The position numbers were made by a program, and so were the translations under genes. The notes under the pieces were generated by a model. That model saw only the letters and a list, made by a program, of their open reading frames with translations, had not been told where the DNA came from and made no database searches. This document shows, piece by piece, positions 39,761 through 47,846 of a stretch of DNA of 47,948 nucleotides. This DNA is from Iphinoe sp. HA4291-MV1 (lineage in GTDB: Bacteria; Cyanobacteriota; Cyanobacteriia; Cyanobacteriales; Nostocaceae), in the NCBI GenBank assembly GCA_019359415.1, contig JAHHHH010000058.1, positions 1 through 47,948 on the forward strand. The letters run 5' to 3'. The first letter of the stretch is position 1; each line of letters opens with the position of its first letter.

Positions 39761-40411
39761 GTGGAAGCTGCGAAAGCAGTAACGAAAAAAGTTGAGGTGA
39801 AAAAATTTATATCTAGTTTTTGGCTCCAAAGGCAAATTCCTTGGGGTCTCAGTTTTTTGTTGGCAAGTTTGCTTGTATCCTGTAGTTATAGGTACCAACA
39901 AGCTTTGGAACTAACGCGACGCCTGCTCTTAGATGAACATCCCCATGTTGCACAAAACCTCAACAACCTGGCGTTACTCTACGACTCCCAAGGAAGATAC
40001 ACAGAAGCCGAACCACTGTACCAACAAGCATTGGAACTAAGACAACGCCTGCTGGGAAATGAACATCCCGATATCGCACAAAGCCTCAACAACCTGGCGG
40101 GACTCTACGACTCCCAAGGAAGATACACAGAAGCTGAATCACTGTACCAACAAGCTTTGGAACTATGGCGACGCCTACTCTTAGATGAACATCCCGATAT
40201 CGCACAAAGCCTCAACAACCTGGCTAATCTCTACGACTCCCAAGGAAGATACACAGAAGCTGAACCACTGTACCAACAAGCTTTGGAGATTCTAGAACAA
40301 CGGTTAGGGGTAAATCATCCCAACACTGTCACTGTTCGTGAAAATTTGGTATATCTTCGCGCTCAGTTAGCTTCAGATCAGGAAAACTCAAGTTCTGAGA
40401 CTCAACGTTGA
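39761..40411 (+). CDS. TPR-repeat lipoprotein
   Basis: The 216-residue product starts at a GTG. A hydrophobic segment (about residues 28-40) ends in a lipobox, L-L-V-S-C41, so it is likely a lipoprotein. Residues 45-200 hold about three and a half kinesin-light-chain-like TPR units of 42 residues each (consensus NNLAxLYDSQGRYTEAEPLYQQALELRxRLL), nearly identical to each other also at the DNA level (126-bp period). TPRs mediate protein-protein contacts; the partner is unknown. The unusually long charged stretch before the signal and the near-identity of the units suggest recent repeat expansion or contraction. Confidence 0.75.
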   Translation: MEAAKAVTKKVEVKKFISSFWLQRQIPWGLSFLLASLLVSCSYRYQQALELTRRLLLDEHPHVAQNLNNLALLYDSQGRYTEAEPLYQQALELRQRLLGNEHPDIAQSLNNLAGLYDSQGRYTEAESLYQQALELWRRLLLDEHPDIAQSLNNLANLYDSQGRYTEAEPLYQQALEILEQRLGVNHPNTVTVRENLVYLRAQLASDQENSSSETQR

Positions 40412-40800
40412 AGTTCTCAACTCGGACTTTGCACTTTTGAAGCTGAAGTTCCGAGTTCTAAGCTCGATGTTCCGAGTTCTAAGCTCGATGTTCCGAGTTC
40501 CAAGCTTGATGTTCCGAGTTCCAAGCTTGATGTTCCGAGTTCTAAGCTCGATGTTCCGAGTTCTAAGCTCGATGTTCCGAGTTCTAAGCTCGATGTTCCG
40601 AGTTCCAAGCTCGATGTTCCGAGTTCCAAGCTCGATGTTCCGAGTTCTGAGGTTGAATGATGGTGTTACGCACTCCATTACCCACCCAAACTTTATCAAA
40701 ACATGAAACGCGATCGCCTTTCATCTCAGAATGACCAAATGTTATAAACTATAGCCGTTTTCAATAGAAATCGTTTGTAGGGGCACAGCATGCTGTGCCC
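40412..40800. repeat. 10-unit, 21-bp tandem array and flanks
   Basis: Bases 40448-40657 are ten 21-bp units of consensus GTTCCGAGTTCTAAGCTCGAT, with one-base variants (TCTAAG/TCCAAG, CTCG/CTTG). Preceding bases from 40390 are degenerate versions. Frames through it give seven-residue repeats on both strands and are not genes. The sequence differs from the 24920 array although the period is the same. Bases 40658-40776 contain a HIP1-type site and nothing else. Confidence 0.9.
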
Positions 40801-40804
40801 CTAC
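40777..40804. repeat. Perfect 28-bp palindrome
   Basis: GTAGGGGCACAGCA is followed directly by its exact reverse complement. The GTAGGGGC ends match those of the outer repeat at 32671 and 33005, so it is a member of a dispersed palindrome family. It supplies the stop codon of the adjoining hicB frame. Confidence 0.8.
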
Positions 40805-41031
40805 CTTATGGTGTATCCTGACAGAGAATGTCCCAATTTCAATCCAAGCAAAATCCAGTCTTCCAACGTTGAGCGTAACTCATCTTCACACTCTCGCAAG
40901 GTTGAACCAAAGGCTATAACTCCTTTACAAGCAGGAATCCTACCTGCAAATGTCCCATCTTCCAGTTTGTCGTAAACCGCCTGTGCTGTTGCTTGCTCAA
41001 CATAGTCACTTAGGATAAACCGTACACTCAT
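40801..41031 (-). pseudogene. HicB-family antitoxin, C-terminally truncated
   Basis: The 76-residue frame matches cyanobacterial HicB antitoxins: YVEQATAQAVYDKLEDGTFA, followed by GRIPACKGVIAFGSTLRECEDELRSTLEDWI and LGLKLGHSL. Normal proteins continue with a PV(I/L)-x-x-x-x-LN stretch to about 85-90 residues. Here homology ends after GHSL, and the stop lies inside the 28-bp palindrome, so an insertion cut the tail. I use the ATG at 41031 rather than the longer upstream frame because the HicB fold starts there. No HicA toxin gene follows. It might still fold, as only the tail is lost. Confidence 0.7.
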
Positions 41032-41399
41032 CAAGTCTCGTGCTTTGCTACAAGTTTGGTTGTCATTTTCAACTCTATTGAAACACAAAAACAAAATTCT
41101 CTAGTGCCGTAAGCTTGCTCGTACTACTAACACCAATTTGAAAAAAGAATGCGACAGATACACTCTCAAATCCTTGTTCTGTCTGGCTTTCTTCCGGAGT
41201 GAATTTTGAATGAGCGAATGCGTGAATTGGTATAACCTGTCCACCCAAATTTTATCAAAATACCAGCAGGCGATGCTCCAAAGGAGCCGCCCAAAGGGCG
41301 ATGGCGCAAAGAGCGCCCGCTGAGTGCTTTGGAGACGCTACGCGTTGGCGTTCGCGCAGCGTCTCCAACAGGAGAAGCCTGTCCTCCGGACATACGCGA
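41032..41399. other. Repeat-filled gap between hicB and sdhB
   Basis: Bases 41255-41400 are GC-rich dispersed repeat (GGAGACGCTACGCG-type and GCGTCTCC inverted units) typical of large cyanobacterial genomes. ORFs crossing it are composition artefacts. The part from 41032 to 41254 shows nothing definable. Confidence 0.5.
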
Positions 41400-42404
41400 T
41401 CACACTCCATTCTCTTCTTGCTTGACGGCTTCAATGAGCGATCGCACTTGTTGAGTTCCTTGGGAAGGTTCAAAGGAAAGTGGGAACTTACCTCGGAGTA
41501 GCATTCGCAACCCAAGCGGAGCAAGAGTGAGTAATCCTTTTAAATCTCTAAAGTAGTTCCCAACTACTTGTAAACCAAATTGACGCTCATCAATCCAACC
41601 GCCTTCTTTGACTAACTCTATTAATACTTTGCGATGGCGGATTGAACGGCTGTCACTTGCTTGTTTACGTTCGAGAATTTCCTGCTTGATTTTGGTGATT
41701 TGATCCAGTGGCGCAACACCCATTGGACATACGGAATTACAGTAAAAACAACGGGTGCAACCCCAAACTCCTTTAGTTCCTTCGTTATATTCTTCTAAAC
41801 GACTTTCTGTTTTGTGATCACGAGAGTCTGCTATCATGCGGTAAGCTTTGGCAAGCGCATGGGGACCAACAAAGTCTGAGTCAACTTCACGAGCATTGCA
41901 CTCAGAGTAGCAAGCTCCACACATAATACAGTTACCAGTTTCATCAAGACGCGATCGCTCTTGGGGTGTTTGTAAAAATTCTCTTTCTGGGACGCTGCGC
42001 CCTGCTGTGCTCACATAAGGAGTTACTGTCTCAAGGTTGTTCCAAAAACTGCTCATATCTACCACTAAATCTTTAATCACAGGCATATTGCCTAGTGGTG
42101 CGATCATTATTTCTGGAATGACATTTGTATGACTTCCTGTTGTTACCGTTTGTTGTGATTTGGCAATTTCACTGCCAACATTTTCCTTACAAGCCAAAGC
42201 AGAACATCCATTAATTCGCATAGCGCAGCTTCCACAAATTGTGTTTCGACAATTTTTTCGAAACGCCAATGTCCCATCTTGCTCCCACTTAATACGATTG
42301 AGGCAATCTAGAATTGTACTCCCCCCTTCAGCATCCAAAAGGTAAGTTTGCACAACCGGGGAGGAATTTTGTTGCTGCCGTATAATCTTAAAAAGAACTT
42401 CCAT
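41400..42404 (-). CDS. sdhB: Succinate dehydrogenase / fumarate reductase iron-sulfur subunit
   Basis: SdhB passes electrons from the flavoprotein subunit to quinone, here into the thylakoid plastoquinone pool. The 334-residue protein has a [2Fe-2S] domain with C52, C57, C60 and C72 (CRNTICGSCAMRINGCSALAC), then the [4Fe-4S] set in CIMCGACYSECN and the [3Fe-4S]/[4Fe-4S] set in CTRCFYCNSVCPMGVAP. All cysteines are present. I start at the ATG at 42404; three further codons upstream depend on a TTG. The C-terminal 90 residues (from about KIKQEILERK) extend beyond the E. coli protein, as is usual in cyanobacteria. The 3' end lies in dispersed repeat DNA. sdhA is not adjacent. Confidence 0.94.
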   Translation of the reverse strand: MEVLFKIIRQQQNSSPVVQTYLLDAEGGSTILDCLNRIKWEQDGTLAFRKNCRNTICGSCAMRINGCSALACKENVGSEIAKSQQTVTTGSHTNVIPEIMIAPLGNMPVIKDLVVDMSSFWNNLETVTPYVSTAGRSVPEREFLQTPQERSRLDETGNCIMCGACYSECNAREVDSDFVGPHALAKAYRMIADSRDHKTESRLEEYNEGTKGVWGCTRCFYCNSVCPMGVAPLDQITKIKQEILERKQASDSRSIRHRKVLIELVKEGGWIDERQFGLQVVGNYFRDLKGLLTLAPLGLRMLLRGKFPLSFEPSQGTQQVRSLIEAVKQEENGV

Positions 42405-43937
42405 GATTACCAACCAAAGTCTTTAAATTGCTATACTCACCTATGAAATTATTCCTACAGATGGGTTGCTCACCAAATAGTGAGCTATACTCTTATTGCC
42501 TTTATTTCAAAGCTAGCTGTTAATAGGCTGATGATGAAAGAGCAAATCATTCTAGTTTAAGGATAATCATGAGAATTTTAACCCAATGGGTTTAACACCA
42601 GATGTGTCAATAGCCAGAGCAGCAGAAAAAAATGATCGCTGCTTGACAATTCATTCATATATTTGGATTCATGGATAAGGAGAGTAGGAGAGAGAGACAC
42701 CGGAAGTAGGACTTAAGTTTATCCCTCAACTGAAAATTTCTAAATTCAACGAGAAATAACTCACCAACCCAGTTGTCAGCATTCAGAATCAGGCAAGAAA
42801 TTTAGTGCCTTGAGCTTGGTATGAGTTCTTGAGAACTGGGTTCCTAGCTGCGGAGTTTGAGTCTCCCACCAAAATTGAAAATTTGTTGGTCTTTAATTGG
42901 TTGGTCAAATCCCCAACCAATTTATTCCATTCTTCATTCTGTGTTCTGAGTTCCTAGCTGCGGGGTTGTTGGTGTTTTTCAATTCTCCTTGGATTATAAC
43001 TATATTTTGATGTCAACACGAATTCAAGGAGCCACTGACTGAAAAAATCACTCAATCGGTCGTGAAGCACCATTTTTTTGGTTATATAGAATTGTTAAAG
43101 CTTCTGATGAACATCTTGACCTCTTAATCAAGAAACTCTTGGTTGTAACTCACTCGTTAAAACTTCTTGTCTAAATTAAATGAATTTTTATAAAAGCCGT
43201 CCAGCAATACTCATCTCTAGCATAGAGAATTAGATAAAAGTGTATCAGCAAGTTGAATTCAAAATTAAACACTAGTTTTGCTATTATTAAACCATGCTAC
43301 TATTTAATATAAAATTATGAGGCAACAAAACCAGTATCAATCGCCGTGTAAGTGCGGCTGTTACTGCTTTGTTTCTTTGTAAGAAAGTGGGGGCAAGAAA
43401 TTTCTGGTCTCTACGTGGCAGGATAAAAGGTTGTCTGTCGGCACAACCCTATGGGAATACTATACTGTCCCAATGTTTCTTGAGTAGAAATGGGGAAAAC
43501 CCCACGACTCAAGGTCAATAAAGACAGAGTTAGGAAGTTGAAAAGCCTGCAATTTAATGGGTCTACGACTTGTTTCTAGTGGTAGAACACAACGGCGATG
43601 AATCGGGAGGAAAATCCTCACCGCTTTTTGCCTCCCCAATTTGCAAAGGTTGTTCAAAGTTGCTTCATTGTAGTAGTGCCAAAAAAGAGAATTATTTCAT
43701 TTGCGATGCAAATAATGGTTAAAAATGCCGTAAAATTACCAAAATTAATGCCTGTGACAACTATGACCTCAATCTGTTGTGGTCAATCATAACAGATGCT
43801 CTTGTGGCTCTCTATATGGAGGAATAAGTCCTTTACCATGGGGTCTGGGGCAACTTTGTGCAGATGTCAAAAAGCCAAGTACTGGCAGATAATGATTTGT
43901 TTATTTGTTTGGAGAGAGTGAGGATATTTGAAGCATA
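42405..43937. other. 1.5-kb gene-free region upstream of cyAbrB
   Basis: No protein gene is supported on either strand. Bases 42760-43000 contain a direct repeat (GTTCCTAGCTGCGG at about 42840 and 42950) and TTGGT-rich inverted stretches. The part from 43310 to 43645 looks like a structured transcript and is entered separately. The remainder is AT-rich and unassigned. Confidence 0.4.
43310..43645 (+). ncRNA. Candidate structured RNA or long 5' leader
   Basis: An AT-rich, -10-like TATAAAAT lies near 43309. Downstream are several local hairpins, the clearest being CTTGAGT-AGAAA-TGGGG-AAAA-CCCC-ACG-ACTCAAG (about 43479-43517), and the stretch ends with GGGAGG...CCTCACCGCTTTTTGCCTCCCC (about 43610-43640), which resembles a terminator. 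It does not match RNase P RNA, tmRNA, SRP RNA or Yfr1 as I remember them. The call rests only on visible pairing and the lack of ORFs. Confidence 0.3.
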
Positions 43938-44405
43938 ATGACTGAAACTGCAACCGCACCATTAACAGGAAAAGCACTGCTAGCTAAAGTGAAAGAACTT
44001 TCTAATTTACCACGGCGAGAAAGAGCAAAGCAGTGTGGTTACTATACAGTTACAAAGAATAACCAAGTTCGTGTCAATCTCACCGATTTTTATGATGCTT
44101 TGCTCTCGGCGAGAGGAATTCCCTTAAGTCCAGAAGCACCTAAAGATGGTCGTGGACGTGAACCTACCTACAGAGTTAGTGTCCATCAAAACGGTCAGAT
44201 TGTTATTGGCGCAACATACACTAAAGCAATGGGCTTAAAGCCGGGTGATGAGTTTGAAATTAAGCTGGGTTACAAGCATATTCACTTAATTCAAGTTGAT
44301 AGTGATAAAAAGCTACTCCAGCATGATGAAGACGCAGAAGTGTATGATGAGGACATCGAAGACGAGGAAGACCTAGAGGACGAATACGAAGAAGAGGAGG
44401 AGTAG
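43938..44405 (+). CDS. cyAbrB-type transcriptional regulator with acidic tail
   Basis: This 155-residue protein belongs to the cyanobacterial AbrB-like (cyAbrB) family, close to CalA/cyAbrB1 of Anabaena. These abundant DNA-binding proteins influence nitrogen, carbon, hydrogenase and heterocyst genes. The N-terminal part (LTGKALLAKVKELSNLPRRE and KQCGYYT) and the C-terminal AbrB-like DNA-binding fold (YRVSVHQNGQIVIGATYTKA and GLKPGDEFEIKLGYKHIHL, to about residue 120) are well conserved. The last 30 residues are almost all Asp and Glu, as far as I recall longer and more acidic than in the common homologue. The long upstream region suggests complex control. Confidence 0.9.
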   Translation: MTETATAPLTGKALLAKVKELSNLPRRERAKQCGYYTVTKNNQVRVNLTDFYDALLSARGIPLSPEAPKDGRGREPTYRVSVHQNGQIVIGATYTKAMGLKPGDEFEIKLGYKHIHLIQVDSDKKLLQHDEDAEVYDEDIEDEEDLEDEYEEEEE

Positions 44406-44678
44406 CCTTTTTCTCATAGTAGAGGCAAGTTTAAGGCAAAAGCTTTATAACTTGTCTTTACGACTAGAGTCAAAGCTTTTAAATCTCTTTAAAAGAAAAA
44501 ATTAGACATTTTGCAAAATCCATCTATTTTGGTACAGGCTTGGTTAAAAATGAAGAGAAGCTTATGATGAGCAATACTTGAGGTAGTGGTAAAAGAAGTG
44601 CAATGAGCGCGATTCGCTACTTTCTAGCTGCTTCAAATCAAGAAAGCTTTTCTCTTACCAAAATAGAAATCTTTTACT

Positions 44679-45563
44679 ATGCAAGAAGTCTATTGTGTTT
44701 TTGTACCTACTTCCATATCGTTATCTAAGCCATTAGCCAACTTATTACTGTCATCTTTAAAAGATGCACCAGTATTCTTTGTTGTGATGGCTTTCTTCAT
44801 TGTTTGGGTAGGATCTTGGTTACCCATAGCAGCATTAACAGCATTTGCCCTAAAATGGCAACCTTCTCAACTTCTACAGCCAGAACAAAAGCTACCCTTG
44901 TTGGTATCTCTCTACCTCTTAGCTCCCTTGATTTTATGGGGAACGAGTTGGCTAACGGACACACCTTTCTCAGATTACGGCTTTATTGGAAGCATTTCAA
45001 CTCTATATTCCTTGGTACTAGGTATAAGTTTGGGGATATTAAGTTTAACATTGGTTTTTTCTTGGCAATTGTGGCTGGGATGGTGCTCTTTTCAATGGTC
45101 GAATATTAAGCTTGTGCGACCTATCTTACTACCTATTTTGTTAGTAGCGTTGTTTGTAGGTGGTATTGAGGAGCTAATTTTTCGCGGATTTATGTTTACG
45201 GAACTAGAGAAAGATAGCTCTGTTTGGCTAGCAGCGCTCATTTCTAGCTCAATTTTTGCGTTGTTACACTTGGTTTGGGAGCAACGAGAAACAATACCGC
45301 AGTTACCTGGACTCTGGTTTATGGGAATGGTGTTAGTACTAGCACGGTTTGTTGATGGGGGTAGTATAGGCTTAGCTTGGGGATTGCATACTGGATGGAT
45401 ATGGGCGATCGCTACTTTAGACACAGCACACCTCATCCATTACACAGGTAACGTCTCAGACTGGGTGACAGGTAAGAATAAAAAACCTCTTGCTGGTGTT
45501 GCGGGAATTGTTTGTTTACTCCTGTCAGGAGGAATTCTTTGGTTGTTTTCTGGTTATTTTTAA
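44679..45563 (+). CDS. CPBP-family intramembrane protease
   Basis: The 294-residue protein has about eight transmembrane segments and the CPBP (Abi/CaaX-like) signature: E164-E165-L-I-F-R169 in GGIEELIFRGFMF, the second motif FALLHLVWEQ with its His, and GLAWGLHTGWIWA with the late His. The family cleaves membrane-bound substrates with a glutamate-activated water. Members range from prenyl-protein proteases to bacteriocin immunity proteins; the substrate here is unknown. It has 273 bp of leader without a definable promoter, and a MITE follows its stop. Confidence 0.88.
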   Translation: MQEVYCVFVPTSISLSKPLANLLLSSLKDAPVFFVVMAFFIVWVGSWLPIAALTAFALKWQPSQLLQPEQKLPLLVSLYLLAPLILWGTSWLTDTPFSDYGFIGSISTLYSLVLGISLGILSLTLVFSWQLWLGWCSFQWSNIKLVRPILLPILLVALFVGGIEELIFRGFMFTELEKDSSVWLAALISSSIFALLHLVWEQRETIPQLPGLWFMGMVLVLARFVDGGSIGLAWGLHTGWIWAIATLDTAHLIHYTGNVSDWVTGKNKKPLAGVAGIVCLLLSGGILWLFSGYF

Positions 45564-46326
45564 TTTCGTGATACTCAGGTGTAAAGAAATCAGTTGTGGT
45601 ATCAGACTCGGTTAATTAGTTATGATTTCCGCTCTGCGAAGAACCCCACCCCGGTTTTGTCTGACGCCAAAACCGCCCCTCCCCGCTTGCGGGGAGGGGT
45701 TCTTCGCGGTTTATAAGCAATTAAGCGAATTTGATATCACAGGACGAGGAAGTATAGCATCCAAGCGAGAACCGCTATAAAGTCTGTTGCATCAAACCAA
45801 TTTTTCATAAAGAAATGATAAGATTACAGTAGAAATACTGTTGCTCATGCTTTAATTAACAATTAATTAATACAACTTGGAAAATGACAGTCACAAAAAA
45901 TTCTAAATCGCCTATTTTCGGAACTTTATGCCAAGTTGTGTTAGAATCCACCATTTTGGCTGTAAACCCCCAAAGGTAGGCAAGAATCTCCCCCAGATGC
46001 TTCGCTTCACTGCATTAGCGCCCAGCTCCTCGCTCCGCGAGGAGCTAATAGTATTGACACCTTAGCTCTGGTGATTGCAACTTGGTATGACATGTCGCAT
46101 CGGTTACCGTCAGCCTGCCTTCTCAAACACCTAAAAGGCTTGATTGGTAATGCATGTAATTTTTTTTTCGTGACAACATTCCAAGTCGTGTCATTAACCT
46201 TCTTCATGGATGTTACCAATTTGAGGTTTCTATTTCACGAGATTGGTTTTAGGAAATGCGGGTGCAGACTTTAACGATTTCGTCATTAATTGCAAATGTG
46301 TTGGAAGTAATTTGAGAGGTTCTTCA
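45564..46326. other. Repeat-rich gene-free region
   Basis: It contains the MITE at 45600-45736, an isolated IS end (GAGAACCGCTATA, 45767-45779, inverted match to 156-168), and a perfect 10-bp hairpin AGCTCCTCGC/GCGAGGAGCT at 46024-46046. ORFs at 46007-46274 on either strand are not protein-like. Confidence 0.45.
45600..45736. mobile_element. 137-bp MITE, second member of the 34918 family
   Basis: The ends TATCAGACTCGGTTAATTAG and its inverted counterpart CAATTAAGCGAATTTGATA enclose GCGAAGAACCCC/GGGGTTCTTCGC inner repeats and the CGGTTTTGTCTGACGCCAAA core. The layout is the same as at 34918-35070, with the core in opposite orientation. Confidence 0.65.
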
Positions 46327-47057
46327 ATGATGATTAACAAATTCGCAAAAGTTATATCAGCGGCTACTGTATTGGCTATGACAGTTTCTTTAGCCCCAGA
46401 ATCTGCTCTTGCTCAAAGATTCTCCGGTGGTGCAAATAATCAGTTCGATCGACTGGAATTTGATCTTAACACCTCTGCTCCTTACACTGGAGGTACATTC
46501 TCCGGAGCAATTCAAAATGCAATCTATACTGATAACGATCCTTTCTTAGATTTTAACAAGTCTGGAATTCCTAAAGGTTATCAATTGAATCAAGGAGATT
46601 TGAAAGTTTCTTTAGAAAATATTTCAGATTCATTGCAGAATGCTCTCAACAATCCTCAAAGCGGTAGCTTCGCTGGTAAATTTGGCAGTACTGTGGTCAA
46701 ATATGAAGCTGATCTAGAAGATAATTCAAATCCAAAAAACTTCGTTAGCTTTGTATTTTATGCTCCCTATATTAATCCCTTTACTAATCTAGATTCTCTA
46801 TCTGTTTTTAATGCATCAAATTTAAATCCATTTTTGGATCCTCAAGGTGAAGTTAGCTTTCCAAAATACATTACTCAATTGAATCAATTGAATAGTGATT
46901 TTTTTCTGAACTTCCTGCTCCTGATGGTCAGAAATTTTACTTAAGATTTACTCCTGATAATGTCACTAAGGTGCCAGAATCGGCTGCTACAGCAAGTCTA
47001 CTAGGTTTTGGAATTGTGAGTACAGCATTACTCCGGAAACGTAATAAACGCTCATAG
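46327..47057 (+). pseudogene. PEP-CTERM-sorted exported protein, frameshifted
   Basis: The gene begins with a signal peptide (MMINKFAKVISAATVLAMTV and then SLAPESALAQ). The mature part has about 170 residues of unknown function, with DNDPFLDFNKSGIPKGYQLN typical of cyanobacterial PEP-CTERM proteins. At a run of seven T (46899-46905) the frame breaks and ends at 46944. Restoring one T gives an uninterrupted continuation ending in VPESAATASLLGFGIVSTAL and LRKRNKRS, a complete PEP-CTERM sorting tag (VPE motif, helix, basic end), with a stop at 47055-47057. The gene is therefore either newly broken, switched by slippage, or misread in sequencing. GAGAGG precedes the start. Confidence 0.8.
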
Positions 47058-47184
47058 TAGAGTAGCTTAAAAGATTTTAGGGAAAGTACTTAGTAAATCG
47101 AACGTAGGGTGGGTACTGCACACTACCTACGAATGACATAGGAAGGTAAGTAGGTCGGTACAAATAAAGTTAACTCGTTAAGGC

Positions 47185-47213
47185 AGTCATTAGTCATTGG
47201 TCATTAGTCATTA
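47185..47213. repeat. Short heptamer array (TCATTAG/TCATTGG)
   Basis: Four copies of the complement of the ATGACTA unit found before hmpE lie about 120 bp before the FHA-type gene. Between 47058 and 47330 nothing else is definable. Confidence 0.6.
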
Positions 47214-47330
47214 GTAAGGGTTTTAGACGTTTTTACATTTCTTAACATAGTTCTGTTTTTTTCCACCTATCTACTTAATGCCCACTCTACAAATTTTGTA
47301 AAAAATTGTTTATAACAAACGCATCTAGCT

Positions 47331-47846
47331 ATGAAAAAGATATCGCTCATTTTATTAACCTTACCCCTATGCACTATAGCAACTCTTGCGGCTTTCACCA
47401 GAGCAACAGCGCAAGTTTCTGCTGATGGAACTGTATCTACCACAGTTACTCGTGATGGCAACAATTTCACCATCAATGGTGGTACCCCAACAAGAGGAGG
47501 AAACCTTTTTCACAGCTTCAAAGATTTTTCTGTTCCGACAGGTGGTTCTGCTGTGTTTAATAATGCAGCTGATGTACGAAACATTATTAGCCGGGTGACA
47601 GGTGGTTCTATTTCTACTATTGATGGTTTGATTAGAGCAATGGGCAAGGCGAACCTATTTTTACTCAATCCAGCAGGTATTGTTTTTGGACCAAATGCCA
47701 GTTTGAATATTGGTGGTTCATTTTTGGCAACTACGGCGAATAGTTTTGTATTTGACAATGGGTTTGAGTTTAGCGCCACCAATCCACAAGCACCACCACT
47801 GTTAACAATAAATATTCCTACTATAGCAATCCTAAATCATTTGTAA
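47331..47846 (+). pseudogene. TPS exoprotein (filamentous-hemagglutinin N-terminal domain), interrupted
   Basis: The 171-residue frame has a signal peptide (to about residue 28, ATA-Q) and a two-partner-secretion domain: [40 protein letters not shown], and the [19 protein letters not shown] signature that starts the secreted beta-helix. Normal members run for 700-2000 residues; after TINIP the expected IGLQYG is replaced by sequence of an insertion element starting at 47822, which brings a stop codon. The rest of the gene, if kept, lies beyond the window. Confidence 0.85.

Noticed and set aside
40388-40706. Frames through the second 21-bp array
   Set aside because: Pure repeat translations on both strands, not proteins.
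43460-43657. 65-residue minus-strand and 64-residue plus-strand frames near 43.6 kb
   Set aside because: Short, unrecognisable, and located in a stretch with strong RNA-type pairing.
46243-46326. 28-residue N-terminal extension of the PEP-CTERM gene
   Set aside because: The signal peptide begins at the Met at 46327 and has its own ribosome-binding site; the extension would bury it.
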